Shown here piece after piece: positions 1 through 7,678 of a DNA stretch of 64,000 nt (position 1 is its first letter; each line of letters starts with the position of its first letter). This DNA comes from Pseudomonas paeninsulae. Lineage in GTDB: Bacteria > Pseudomonadota > Gammaproteobacteria > Pseudomonadales > Pseudomonadaceae. Under the pieces are notes generated by a model. That model was given only the letters and a program-made list of their open reading frames with translations, did not search any database and was not told the DNA's origin. The stretch lies in contig NZ_CP141799.1 in the NCBI RefSeq assembly GCF_035621475.1, positions 2,468,501 to 2,532,500 on the forward strand, read 5' to 3'. Both the position numbers and the translations under genes were made by a program.

Positions 1-1116
1 CGCATGGGCGTAGGAAACATCGATCTCCGAGCCGTAGTTGTTGCTGCCACGCTCGGCGCTGAAATCGTGGTACCAGGCCGCCAGGTTGCCGCCGAGCAGG
101 GGGGCAGTAAAGCCGACGTAAGCGTCCTCGACGCCATCAGCCGGGGTCAGCAGGAAGATGTCGGCCCAACCCTGGAAGGCGTGCTTGGTCGCCAGCGGGG
201 TCTGGAAGGCGCGGTTACTCGGTCCCGAGTCGCCACCGAGCACTTCGTAGCCACCCTTGAGCGCCACGCCTTTGACCGTGTAACCCAGTTCCGCCAGGTA
301 GTAGTCGCTATCCAGATCCTGCGGGTTGTCGGCGTAATCCTTCTGCTGGGCGTACTCCAGGGTGTAGCTGACCCCGGCTACGGCGCCATTGAGGCGTACA
401 CCGCTGGTCTGGCTCGATTGATTGCCCAGCGCCAGGTTGTCCAGGCCGAGGCGGTACTGGTAGACGGTGGCGGTCAGCTCGGGCATGACCACGTACTGGG
501 CATTCAGCAGGTGGCTGTGGCCTTCGATATTGGCCGGGTTGCCCGCCGTGTCGAAGCGGCCGTTGCCGGGGCCGAAAATACTGTTTATCTGGTCGATGTA
601 GGCGTAGGTCAGGGTCAGGCCGTCCAGCGGTTTCAGTTGGCCGAGCACGCCGTCGTAAGTCTGCTCGTTCTGCCGCCAGCCGACGCCGCCGACGAAGCGC
701 TGGTTGTCCAGATTGATGCGCTGGCGGCCGACCACCGCGTTGCCCAGGCTGTGGTCATAGCGCAGCAGGGCCTGGTTGATTTCGCTGCCGTCCGGGTCGG
801 CGACCACGGAAAAATCGGTCTGGCCGTTGCGCGTGCTGTTGTAGCTGGCGTCGCCGATGCGGCTGACGTTGTCCGCCTCGATCAGGGCAGAGAGGCCGTA
901 CCACTTGCCGCTCTGGAAGCCGACGCGGGTGCGCAGGGTCTGGGCGTTGGCGTTGTTCAGCGCGTTGTCCTGGTCGACGTGTTCGTAGCGGTAGCGCAGG
1001 TCGAGGATCGGCTTGCCGTCCTTGAACAGGTTGCCGAGGTTTTCACTGGCGCTGGCGCTGGCGTTGCTGGCGCAGGCGAGCAGGGCAAGGGCGATTGGCG
1101 TCATGTAGCTTTTCAT
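1..1116 (-). CDS. Outer-membrane porin, alginate-export/OprE-like (3' end cut by window edge)
   Basis: The first 372 codons of an outer-membrane beta-barrel protein are visible; the rest lies beyond the left edge. The start at 1116 is chosen because GAGG sits seven bases upstream; an in-frame ATG at 1122 has no spaced ribosome site. Residues 1 to about 22 form a signal peptide (Lys near the start, a short Leu/Ala core, small residues before the cut). The mature part shows amphipathic strands rich in Tyr, Asn and Gly (for example DLRYRYEHVDQ), and the overall look is that of the alginate-export porin family. Inference: it passes small anions or substrates under anaerobic, nitrate-rich conditions, because an Anr-like box and a NarL-like site lie upstream. 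The true substrate is not shown by the sequence; an OprD/OprE-type porin is the alternative. Confidence 0.8.
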   Translation of the reverse strand, partial: MKSYMTPIALALLACASNASASASENLGNLFKDGKPILDLRYRYEHVDQDNALNNANAQTLRTRVGFQSGKWYGLSALIEADNVSRIGDASYNSTRNGQTDFSVVADPDGSEINQALLRYDHSLGNAVVGRQRINLDNQRFVGGVGWRQNEQTYDGVLGQLKPLDGLTLTYAYIDQINSIFGPGNGRFDTAGNPANIEGHSHLLNAQYVVMPELTATVYQYRLGLDNLALGNQSSQTSGVRLNGAVAGVSYTLEYAQQKDYADNPQDLDSDYYLAELGYTVKGVALKGGYEVLGGDSGPSNRAFQTPLATKHAFQGWADIFLLTPADGVEDAYVGFTAPLLGGNLAAWYHDFSAERGSNNYGSEIDVSYAHA

Positions 1117-1176
1117 GGTCATGCCTCAAGCAGGTGAATTCTGGAGGGCACGTTAGCGGCACGGCGGTAGAACATA

Positions 1177-1190
1177 TTGACGGCCATCAA
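1177..1190 (-). promoter_or_regulatory. Candidate Anr/Dnr box for the porin
   Basis: TTGAC-GGCC-ATCAA matches the FNR-family consensus TTGAT-N4-ATCAA at 9 of 10 positions. Its centre (1183.5) places a class II start near 1142 on the minus strand, and TAACGT at 1155-1150 is a plausible -10 hexamer. The porin ATG follows 26 bases after that start. Confidence 0.55.
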
Positions 1191-1238
1191 GATGGCGAAA
1201 AAGTTGTCGCCGGGCTGCTCCCGGGTGTTTAGGCGGGC

Positions 1239-1254
1239 TACCTCTAAAGAGGTC
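1239..1254. promoter_or_regulatory. Candidate NarL 7-2-7 site
   Basis: TACCTCT-AA-AGAGGTC is an inverted heptamer pair that fits the NarL/NarP consensus TACYYMT-N2-AKRRGTA at 13 of 14 positions. It lies 63 bp upstream of the candidate Anr box of the porin and 118 bp upstream of the carbonic anhydrase start, so it could act on either gene; the porin is favoured because it also has an Anr box. Confidence 0.5.
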
Positions 1255-1371
1255 GTCCTGGTTCAGGGTGGGTAGAGGGAATGGAATATTGATCCACAAC
1301 AATTCTGCCGCTATGCGTCATGTCTATCCTTGCGCATGCCCCTGCCGCCGGTGGGGAGATCGGGAGCGTCG

Positions 1372-1998
1372 ATGGACGTTGAACAGTTGTTGGCCAATAA
1401 CCGCTTCTGGGCTGAGTCACTCAAGGCCAGGGATCCGGAGTTCTTTGCGCGCCTGGCGCGCCAGCAACGGCCGGAGTTTCTCTGGATCGGCTGCTCGGAC
1501 AGCCGGGTGCCGGCCAATGAGGTGGTCGGCCTGATGCCGGGCGAGCTGTTCGTGCATCGCAACGTGGCCAATATGGTGGTGGCCACCGACATGAATTTTC
1601 TCTCGGTGCTGCAGTACGCGGTAGACGTGCTGCAGGTCAAACAGGTGATCGTCTGCGGCCACTATGGTTGTGGCGGAGTGCGCGCGGCCTTGGGGCATGA
1701 GGCGCTGGGCCTGATCGACAACTGGCTGCGCGCGCTCAAGGCGCTGTATCACCAGAATCTCGAATGTTTTCGTGGCTTGGAGTCGGAAGCCCAGGTCAAC
1801 CTGTTGTGCGAGCTGAACGTGCAACGCCAGGTGCGCAATGTCTGCCATACCACCATCGTGCAGAACGCCTGGAAACGCGGCCAACCGCTGGCCGTGCATG
1901 GCTGGATCTACGGGCTTACCGATGGTCTGGTCAATGATCTGGGGGTGACGGTCAGCGGGGCGGACCAGCTCGACGACAGTTTTCTCTACGATCAGTGA
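1372..1998 (+). CDS. can: Beta-class carbonic anhydrase
   Basis: Zinc enzyme interconverting CO2 and bicarbonate in the cytoplasm; 208 residues, normal for the beta class. Zinc and catalytic residues are visible: Cys-Ser-Asp-Ser-Arg (the CxDxR motif) near residue 42 and HYGCGG near residue 101, which gives the second Cys and the His ligand. The frame is open 42 bases further upstream, but the ATG at 1372 has GGGAG five bases ahead and gives the usual N-terminus (MDVEQLLANN), so it is preferred. It stands alone between the divergent porin and the convergent narL. No clear link with denitrification except position. Confidence 0.93.
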   Translation: MDVEQLLANNRFWAESLKARDPEFFARLARQQRPEFLWIGCSDSRVPANEVVGLMPGELFVHRNVANMVVATDMNFLSVLQYAVDVLQVKQVIVCGHYGCGGVRAALGHEALGLIDNWLRALKALYHQNLECFRGLESEAQVNLLCELNVQRQVRNVCHTTIVQNAWKRGQPLAVHGWIYGLTDGLVNDLGVTVSGADQLDDSFLYDQ

Positions 1999-2017
1999 AT
2001 GCAGGCGGGCGCGGTTG

Positions 2018-2138
2018 GATCGTATTGTTCCCACGCTCCAGCGTGGGAATACAGCCAGTGACGCTGCGCGTCACGGCGAACGAGGCATGGACGCAGAGCG
2101 TCCAGAGCGGCGTACCCACGCGGAGCGTGGGCACGATC
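2018..2138. repeat. Four-hairpin palindromic repeat element
   Basis: The element is bounded by GATCGT (2018-2023) and its inverted copy ACGATC (2133-2138). Inside lie four successive short hairpins: 2030-2047 (CCCACGCT/AGCGTGGG), 2058-2074 (GTGACGC/GCGTCAC), 2089-2103 (GGACGC/GCGTCC) and 2115-2131 (CCCACGC/GCGTGGG). It fills the gap between convergent carbonic anhydrase and narL and resembles REP/MITE-type elements of pseudomonads; it could also stop transcription from both sides. Confidence 0.75.
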
Positions 2139-2240
2139 ATTCAGTGTTGTTGGTGATCGGGCGTTGCTCATACTGTTCGACAGCATGAGTATCGCTACGC
2201 TCAACCTGCGCGGCCAGACTCATCCGGTTTCGGCGGTGGG

Positions 2241-2879
2241 CTAACGCAGATGTTCCATCGCCCAGACCGCGGCTTCGACCCGCGAGCGCAGGCCGAGTTT
2301 GTGCAGCAGATTTTTCACATGGACCTTGACCGTGCCCTCGGTGATCCCGAGCTTGTGGCCGATGACCTTGTTGCTGTGGCCGGCGGCGATGGTCTTCAGC
2401 ACCTGGCGTTCGCGTTCGGTCAGGTCGGCCTGCGCGCTGGCGTGGGGCGAGCGCAGCGCCTGGGCGAGGATCCGGGTCAGGGTGGGGCTGACCACCAGGC
2501 TGCCTTGCAGGGCATCGCGAATCGACTGGATCAGCAACTCCGGCTCCATGTCCTTGAGCAGGTAGCCATCGGCATCCAGGCGCATGGCGTCGCGGATGTC
2601 GTCTTCGGAATCGGACACGGTGAAGATCAACACCTTGCCGTGGTAGTGCATCTCGCGCAGGCGGCGCAGGGTTTCCAGGCCGTTCATCTGCGGCATGTTG
2701 TTGTCCAGCAGGATCAGCTCGGGCTGCAACTCGCCGACCATCTGCAGGGCCTCTGCGCCATGCCCGGCCTCACCGATGACCTCCAGGTCTGCTTCGAGTT
2801 CGAGCAACTGGCGCATGCCGCGGCGCATCATCGGGTGGTCATCGACAAGCAGGATGCTGTGGCGGATCGGCGGGTTCAT
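2241..2879 (-). CDS. narL: Nitrate/nitrite response regulator NarL
   Basis: Two-component response regulator of 212 residues, DNA-binding in the cytoplasm, paired with NarX. The receiver domain (residues 7-125) has the acidic pair Asp13-Asp14, the phospho-acceptor Asp59 in LLDNNMP, Thr87 and Lys109. A LuxR/NarL-type helix-turn-helix follows at about residues 145-205 (LTEREREVL-like start, then ITEGTVKVHVKNLLHKL). The start overlaps the narX stop by four bases (ATGA), so the two are translationally coupled. It is expected to bind TACYNMT heptamers, of which several pairs occur upstream of narK1 and the porin. A small oddity is Asn60 where Leu is usual after the phospho-Asp. Confidence 0.95.
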   Translation of the reverse strand: MNPPIRHSILLVDDHPMMRRGMRQLLELEADLEVIGEAGHGAEALQMVGELQPELILLDNNMPQMNGLETLRRLREMHYHGKVLIFTVSDSEDDIRDAMRLDADGYLLKDMEPELLIQSIRDALQGSLVVSPTLTRILAQALRSPHASAQADLTERERQVLKTIAAGHSNKVIGHKLGITEGTVKVHVKNLLHKLGLRSRVEAAVWAMEHLR

Positions 2880-4675
2880 GCGGCGTTACCTTGTTCGTGA
2901 CGCCCGAGGAACTCCGGGCGGAACTGCAAATGGATACGGGTGCCCTTGGGCGCGCGTGGTTCGATGTCGAGCTGGCCATGCAGGCTGCGCGCACGCTCCT
3001 GCATGATGGTCAGACCGTGGTGTTGGCGCGGGTCGAAGCCCTGAACCAGGCCGCAGCCATCGTCTTCGACCGACAACTCGACCTGTTCGCCGACCTGGCG
3101 CAGGCGCAGCCAGGCGTGTTTGGCCTGGGCATGCCGAGCGCAGTTGGACAGCGCCTCGCGGGCGATCTGCAACAGATGAATCTGCTCGCTGGCCGAGAGC
3201 TGAAAGGCCAGGCGGTCGATCTGCAGTTCGGCGCTGAAGTCGCCGCGCTTGGCAAACTCCTGCACCGTGTCTTTGAGTTCCTGGTCGAGGCCGCCGTCCT
3301 GGATCTGCAGGCGGAAGGTGGTCAGCAGCTCGCGCAGTTGCCGGTAGGCGGTGTTCAAGCCGTCACGCAATTCGTCGCTGACGGTTTCCAGGGTTTGCGC
3401 GCTTTCACCGCGGCGGATCAGGGTCTGCAGGCGGCTGACTTGTAGCTTCATATAGGACAGCGCCTGGGCCAGCGAGTCATGCAGCTCGCGGGCAATGGTG
3501 GTGCGCTCGTCAAGCAGCAGCAGGCGATGTTCCTGCTCGCGCTGGCGCTTGAGCGACAGCGCCGTGCCGATCTGGTTGGCCAGGGCCTGGATCAGCGCGG
3601 TTTCCCAGCTCTGCGGCTTATGCCCGTCGCGGAAGTAGGCTTTCAGTTCGCCCAGGTTATTGCCCTGATTGCTGATGATGAAGGTGGCCTGGTCGGGGTT
3701 GGTCTTGCGTTCGCAGGTGTCGCAATCGCTGCGCGCGCAGACCTCGCGGGTTTCGCTGCCATGCAGGGCCAGCAGTTGCTCGGCGGGCGCATAGACATTG
3801 TCCTGCAGGCACAGGGTCAGGCGCAGGCCCGGCAGGCGCTGCTGGAAGCGGCTGATCAGCTCGTCGAGGCGCTCGGCATTGGCCTGGCGGGTGGCCAGGC
3901 TGGAGCTGCTCTGATAGAGCAGTTCCAGGGCGGAGTTGGTTTGCTCCAGGGTCTGGGTCTTCTGCGCCACCCGGCTTTCCAGGGTGCGGTGCGATTCTTC
4001 GATGGCCTCGGCCATGGCATTGAAACTCTCGGCCATCTGCCCCAGCTCGTCATCCGAGCGGAACTCGACCCGCGCGCCGTGATCGCCGTTGCGAAAACGC
4101 TCGGCCGTCCCGGCCAGTTCCTGCAGCGGGCTGATCACATTTAGCTGCAGTTCGTACATGCCCACCAGCAGAATGATCACGGTGATCAGCAGGGCAGCGC
4201 CCTGGATGCTCTGTTGCCAGCCCTGGCGGCGTTCGCTCTGTTTCTGCAGGAGCATGACGAAATGCTCCAACTGGGCGACGAAGTTTTCGGTGTGCTGCTG
4301 GAAGGCGACCTTATCGCCGCGATCCAGGGCCGGGCGCAGCTGCTCCAGCCATAGCGTATGGATATCGCGGTAGGCGTTGTACAGCGGATCGTCCGGGCTG
4401 CCGCTGATGCGCTGTTGCAGGCTGCCGTCCAGGCGCAACTGCAGGTCATCGCGTAGCGCGGCGATGCTTTCCGGGGGCGCACCGGCCTCGAGTTGCCAGT
4501 TCAGGCGGTAGGTGGCCATGCGCAGGGAGCCGGCGGTATTGATCGCCGCCGCATCGTCCTCGCTGAACCAGGCAATCAGCCCGGCGCTGATGGAGCTGCC
4601 GAGCGCCAGCACGGCGATCAGGGTCACCGCAAAACCGGCTCTGACCGGCAGCGAACTGCGCATCCATCTCAACAT
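2876..4675 (-). CDS. narX: Nitrate/nitrite sensor histidine kinase NarX
   Basis: Inner-membrane sensor kinase of 599 residues that phosphorylates NarL when nitrate or nitrite is bound. Transmembrane helix 1 spans about residues 13-35; it is followed by the ligand-binding P-box (residues 44-59, INTAGSLRMATYRLN) and a four-helix periplasmic domain. Helix 2 lies at about 158-178, then a HAMP domain (180-235), a cysteine module (Cys289, Cys313, Cys318, Cys321), a HisKA_3 domain with phospho-acceptor His399 in ARELHDSLAQ, and an HATPase domain with DDGCG near residue 550. The residue number of the His equals that of E. coli NarX. It is divergent from narK1 across a 235-bp control region. Confidence 0.95.
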   Translation of the reverse strand: MLRWMRSSLPVRAGFAVTLIAVLALGSSISAGLIAWFSEDDAAAINTAGSLRMATYRLNWQLEAGAPPESIAALRDDLQLRLDGSLQQRISGSPDDPLYNAYRDIHTLWLEQLRPALDRGDKVAFQQHTENFVAQLEHFVMLLQKQSERRQGWQQSIQGAALLITVIILLVGMYELQLNVISPLQELAGTAERFRNGDHGARVEFRSDDELGQMAESFNAMAEAIEESHRTLESRVAQKTQTLEQTNSALELLYQSSSSLATRQANAERLDELISRFQQRLPGLRLTLCLQDNVYAPAEQLLALHGSETREVCARSDCDTCERKTNPDQATFIISNQGNNLGELKAYFRDGHKPQSWETALIQALANQIGTALSLKRQREQEHRLLLLDERTTIARELHDSLAQALSYMKLQVSRLQTLIRRGESAQTLETVSDELRDGLNTAYRQLRELLTTFRLQIQDGGLDQELKDTVQEFAKRGDFSAELQIDRLAFQLSASEQIHLLQIAREALSNCARHAQAKHAWLRLRQVGEQVELSVEDDGCGLVQGFDPRQHHGLTIMQERARSLHGQLDIEPRAPKGTRIHLQFRPEFLGRHEQGNAA

Positions 4676-4684
4676 CGGACTGAC

Positions 4685-4700
4685 TACCTCTAAAGAACTC
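4685..4700. promoter_or_regulatory. Weak NarL-like heptamer pair next to narX
   Basis: TACCTCT-AA-AGAACTC has one perfect heptamer and a degenerate second one (5 of 7). It sits ten bases before the narX start codon, a place where NarL binding would repress narXL; autoregulation is only an inference. Confidence 0.35.
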
Positions 4701-4783
4701 AGCCTGCCAGCAGTCTCGCTGGCAAGGATTTATATTGTTTATAACTATATGTTTTAAAAGGAAAAGTATGTGAAAAAACGGAC

Positions 4784-4799
4784 TACCACTTAGGAGGTA
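4784..4799. promoter_or_regulatory. Candidate NarL 7-2-7 site for narK1
   Basis: TACCACT-TA-GGAGGTA is an inverted heptamer pair, 12 of 14 fits to the NarL consensus. Its centre is 51 bp upstream of the centre of the Anr/Dnr box, about five helical turns, and would be near -92 relative to the predicted narK1 start. This arrangement suits co-activation by NarL and Anr/Dnr. Confidence 0.6.
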
Positions 4800-4835
4800 G
4801 ACGGGGCAGGGTAGGCCCAGACAGCGCTGAATTAA

Positions 4836-4849
4836 TTGACCCAAGTCAA
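4836..4849 (+). promoter_or_regulatory. Anr/Dnr box of the narK1K2GHJI promoter
   Basis: TTGAC-CCAA-GTCAA is a perfect inverted repeat and an 8 of 10 match to the FNR-family consensus. The predicted start is near 4884, and TAGTGT at 4872-4877 lies exactly where a class II -10 should be. The narK1 ATG is 27 bases downstream of that start. Confidence 0.75.
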
Positions 4850-4910
4850 GTGCGCCGCCCCCTTGCCTATCTAGTGTACCGCCCATGGTTCAGGAATTAG
4901 GGGGTTCGCT

Positions 4911-6191
4911 ATGGCAAGTCTGAGAGCACAACAGGGCCTAGTGTTGGGCATGAGTACCCTGGCGTTCACTATCTGCTTCATGGTCTGGATGATGTTCGCC
5001 GTACTCGGCGTTCCGATCAAGGAGTTACTGCAGCTCAACGATACCCAGTTCGGCCTGCTGGCCGCCACACCGGTGCTCAGTGGTTCGCTGGTGCGCCTGC
5101 CGCTGGGCATGCTCACCGACAGGTTCGGCGGGCGCATCGTGTTCTTCCTGCTGATGCTGGTCTGTGTGTTGCCGATCTACATGATCAGCATGGCCACCGA
5201 GTACTGGCACTTCCTGGTCCTCGGCCTGTTCGTCGGCCTGGCCGGCGGTTCCTTCTCGGTCGGCATCGCCTATGTCGCCAAGTGGTTCGAGCGGCAGAAC
5301 CAGGGTTTCGCCATGGGCATCTTCGGTGCCGGTAACGCTGGCGCCGCGCTGACCAAGTTCGTCGCGCCGGCGATCATCGCCGCGGCCAGCTGGCAGATGG
5401 TGCCCAAGGTCTACTCGGCAATCATGTTCATCACCGCGCTGCTGTTCTGGTTCTGTACTTACGAGAACAAGGGCCATCAGGTGCGTAGCACCGTGTCCCT
5501 GGCCGATCAGCTGCGCACCCTGAAAGACCCCAAGGTGATGCGCTACTGCCAGTACTACTCGATCGTCTTCGGCGGCTATGTGGCCCTGGCCCTGTGGATG
5601 ACCAAGTACTACGTCGAAGAATACGGCTTCAACCTGCAGAGCGCCGCCTTGCTGGCCGCCTGCTTCTCCCTGCCGGGCGGTGTGCTGCGCGCCATGGGTG
5701 GCTGGATGTCGGACAAGTGGGGCGCGCAGAGCGTGACCTGGTGGGTGATGTGGGTGAGTTGGGTGTGCCTGTTCCTGCTGTCCTACCCGCAGACCGAACT
5801 GATCGTGCAGACCGTCAATGGCCCGCAGACCTACAGCATTGGCCTCAATGCCTGGGCCTTCACCGCGCTGCTGTTCATCGTCGGTATCGCCTTCGCCTTC
5901 GGCAAGGCTTCGGTATTCAAGTACATCTCCGATGACTACCCGGACAACATGGGCGCCATCTCCGGCATCGTCGGCCTGGCCGGCGGCCTCGGTGGCTTCA
6001 TCCTGCCGATCATGTTCGGCGCCCTGGTCGATCTGACGGGCGTGCGCTCCTCCAGTTTCATGCTGATGTACGGCGTGGTCTGGGTCTCCCTGATCTGGAT
6101 GTACTTCAGCGAAGTTCGCAAAACTCCCGTTATGGGCCTGGTCTCCGAGAAGTCCACGGCTCCTGCTTTCCTGCCGCTTGAAGGAGAATGA
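4911..6191 (+). CDS. narK1: Nitrate transporter NarK1 (MFS)
   Basis: Inner-membrane major-facilitator transporter of 426 residues with twelve hydrophobic segments. Family motifs are visible: an Arg in segment 2 (LSGSLVRLPLGMLTDRFGGR), a glycine-rich signature in segment 5 (GIFGAGNAGAALTK) and a second one in segment 11 (GIVGLAGGLGGF). These are the nitrate-signature features of the NNP group. It is first gene of the nar operon, directly behind the Anr/Dnr and NarL sites, and its stop overlaps the region of the narK2 ribosome site. By position and length it corresponds to the proton-linked nitrate importer member of the NarK1/NarK2 pair; the exact transport mode is inferred from the family, not read from the sequence. 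Confidence 0.92.
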   Translation: MASLRAQQGLVLGMSTLAFTICFMVWMMFAVLGVPIKELLQLNDTQFGLLAATPVLSGSLVRLPLGMLTDRFGGRIVFFLLMLVCVLPIYMISMATEYWHFLVLGLFVGLAGGSFSVGIAYVAKWFERQNQGFAMGIFGAGNAGAALTKFVAPAIIAAASWQMVPKVYSAIMFITALLFWFCTYENKGHQVRSTVSLADQLRTLKDPKVMRYCQYYSIVFGGYVALALWMTKYYVEEYGFNLQSAALLAACFSLPGGVLRAMGGWMSDKWGAQSVTWWVMWVSWVCLFLLSYPQTELIVQTVNGPQTYSIGLNAWAFTALLFIVGIAFAFGKASVFKYISDDYPDNMGAISGIVGLAGGLGGFILPIMFGALVDLTGVRSSSFMLMYGVVWVSLIWMYFSEVRKTPVMGLVSEKSTAPAFLPLEGE

Positions 6192-6193
6192 GC

Positions 6194-7609
6194 ATGTCCG
6201 CAACCAAGAATCCCCCGGTAACCGGGGTGCCCAACCAGGGACCGGTTATTCACGACTGGCGACCGGAAGACCCGCACTTCTGGGGCAGCGTCGGCAAGCA
6301 GATCGCCACCCGCAACCTGTGGATCTCGATCCCGGCGTTGCTCCTGGCCTTCGCCGTGTGGATGGTCTGGAGCGCGGTGACCGTGCGCCTGAACAGCATC
6401 GGCTTCAGCTTCACCAATGACCAGTTGTTCTGGCTGGCGGCGCTGCCGGGCTTGTCCGGCGCCACCCTGCGGATCTTCTACTCGTTCATGGTGCCGATTT
6501 TCGGCGGCCGTAGATGGACCGCCCTGAGTACCGCTTCGCTGTTGCTGCCGGCCTTGTGGATGGGCTTCGCCGTACAGGACATCAACACCTCGTACAGTGT
6601 GTTCGTGATCATTGCGCTGCTGTGCGGCTTCGGCGGCGGCAACTTCGCCTCGAGCATGGCCAATATCAGCTTCTTCTATCCCAAGTCGCAGCAGGGCACC
6701 GCGCTCGGTCTGAATGCCGGCTTGGGCAACCTCGGCGTATCGGTGATGCAGTTCACCGTGCCGCTGGTGATCGGCGTAGGCCTGTTCGGTGCGGTCGGTG
6801 GTCAGGCCAAGGAACTGGGCGACGGTAGCCAACTGTGGCTGCAGAACGCCGGCTTCATCTGGGTGCCGTTCATTGCCGCGGTGGCCGTGGCGGCCTGGTT
6901 CGGTATGCACGACCTGTCCAGCGCCAAGGCGTCCTTCAAAGAGCAGTCGGTGATCTTCGGCCGTAAGCACAACTGGTTGATGTGCTGGCTGTACCTGGCC
7001 ACCTTCGGCTCCTTCATCGGCTTCGCCGCCGGCTTCCCGCTACTGATCAAGACCCAGTTTCCTGGCGTCGATCCGCTCCAGTTCGCCTTCCTCGGCCCGT
7101 TGGTCGGCGCCCTGGTGCGCCCGCTGGGTGGCTGGCTGGCCGACAAGCTGGGCGGCGCACGGGTGACCCTGTGGAACTTCGTGCTGATGATCGCGGCGGT
7201 GTTCGGCGTACTCGCCTTCATCCCGGTAGCCGGCACCGAGGGCAACTTCTACGGTTTCCTGGCCATGTTCATGTTGCTGTTCGTCACCACCGGCATCGGC
7301 AACGGCTCCACCTTCCGCATGATTCCGGTGATCTTCCGCACCCTGCACGAGCGCAGCAGCATCGGTAAAACGCCGGCGATCAAGGCGCAGGCGCTCAAGG
7401 ACGCCGGCAAGGAAGCGGCCGCGGTGCTCGGTTTCAGTTCGGCAGTGGCGGCCTACGGCGCCTTCTTCATCCCCAAGTCTTTCGGCACCTCGATGGCGCT
7501 GACAGGCGGCCCGCAAATGGCCCTGTACGTGTTCATCGGTTACTACGTCAGCTGCATCCTGGTGACCTGGTGGTGGTACTCGCGCAAAGGCGCGGAAATC
7601 CCCTGCTAA
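6194..7609 (+). CDS. narK2: Nitrate/nitrite transporter NarK2 (MFS)
   Basis: Second NNP-family membrane transporter, 471 residues, with an N-terminal cytoplasmic stretch of about 45 residues before the first membrane helix (NLWISIPALLLAFAVW). Segment 2 holds the substrate Arg (LSGATLRIFYSFMV), segment 5 the signature GLNAGLGNLGVS, and the second half a longer loop near residue 390. The start at 6194 is preferred over the ATG at 6188 because GGAG at 6183-6186 is seven bases away from it but only one base from the other. In the family, NarK2-type proteins exchange nitrate for nitrite. It overlaps or abuts narK1 and precedes narG by 69 bases. Confidence 0.92.
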   Translation: MSATKNPPVTGVPNQGPVIHDWRPEDPHFWGSVGKQIATRNLWISIPALLLAFAVWMVWSAVTVRLNSIGFSFTNDQLFWLAALPGLSGATLRIFYSFMVPIFGGRRWTALSTASLLLPALWMGFAVQDINTSYSVFVIIALLCGFGGGNFASSMANISFFYPKSQQGTALGLNAGLGNLGVSVMQFTVPLVIGVGLFGAVGGQAKELGDGSQLWLQNAGFIWVPFIAAVAVAAWFGMHDLSSAKASFKEQSVIFGRKHNWLMCWLYLATFGSFIGFAAGFPLLIKTQFPGVDPLQFAFLGPLVGALVRPLGGWLADKLGGARVTLWNFVLMIAAVFGVLAFIPVAGTEGNFYGFLAMFMLLFVTTGIGNGSTFRMIPVIFRTLHERSSIGKTPAIKAQALKDAGKEAAAVLGFSSAVAAYGAFFIPKSFGTSMALTGGPQMALYVFIGYYVSCILVTWWWYSRKGAEIPC

Positions 7610-7678
7610 CCGGTAACGAATCGAATTATTGCGTGTGCGGGACGCAGATCCCGCGGCAAGCCTGAGAGGAATATAGAG

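Noticed and set aside
1999..2240. CRISPR-like array at the hairpin element
   Set aside because: The hairpins differ in sequence and are not direct repeats with spacers of equal size.
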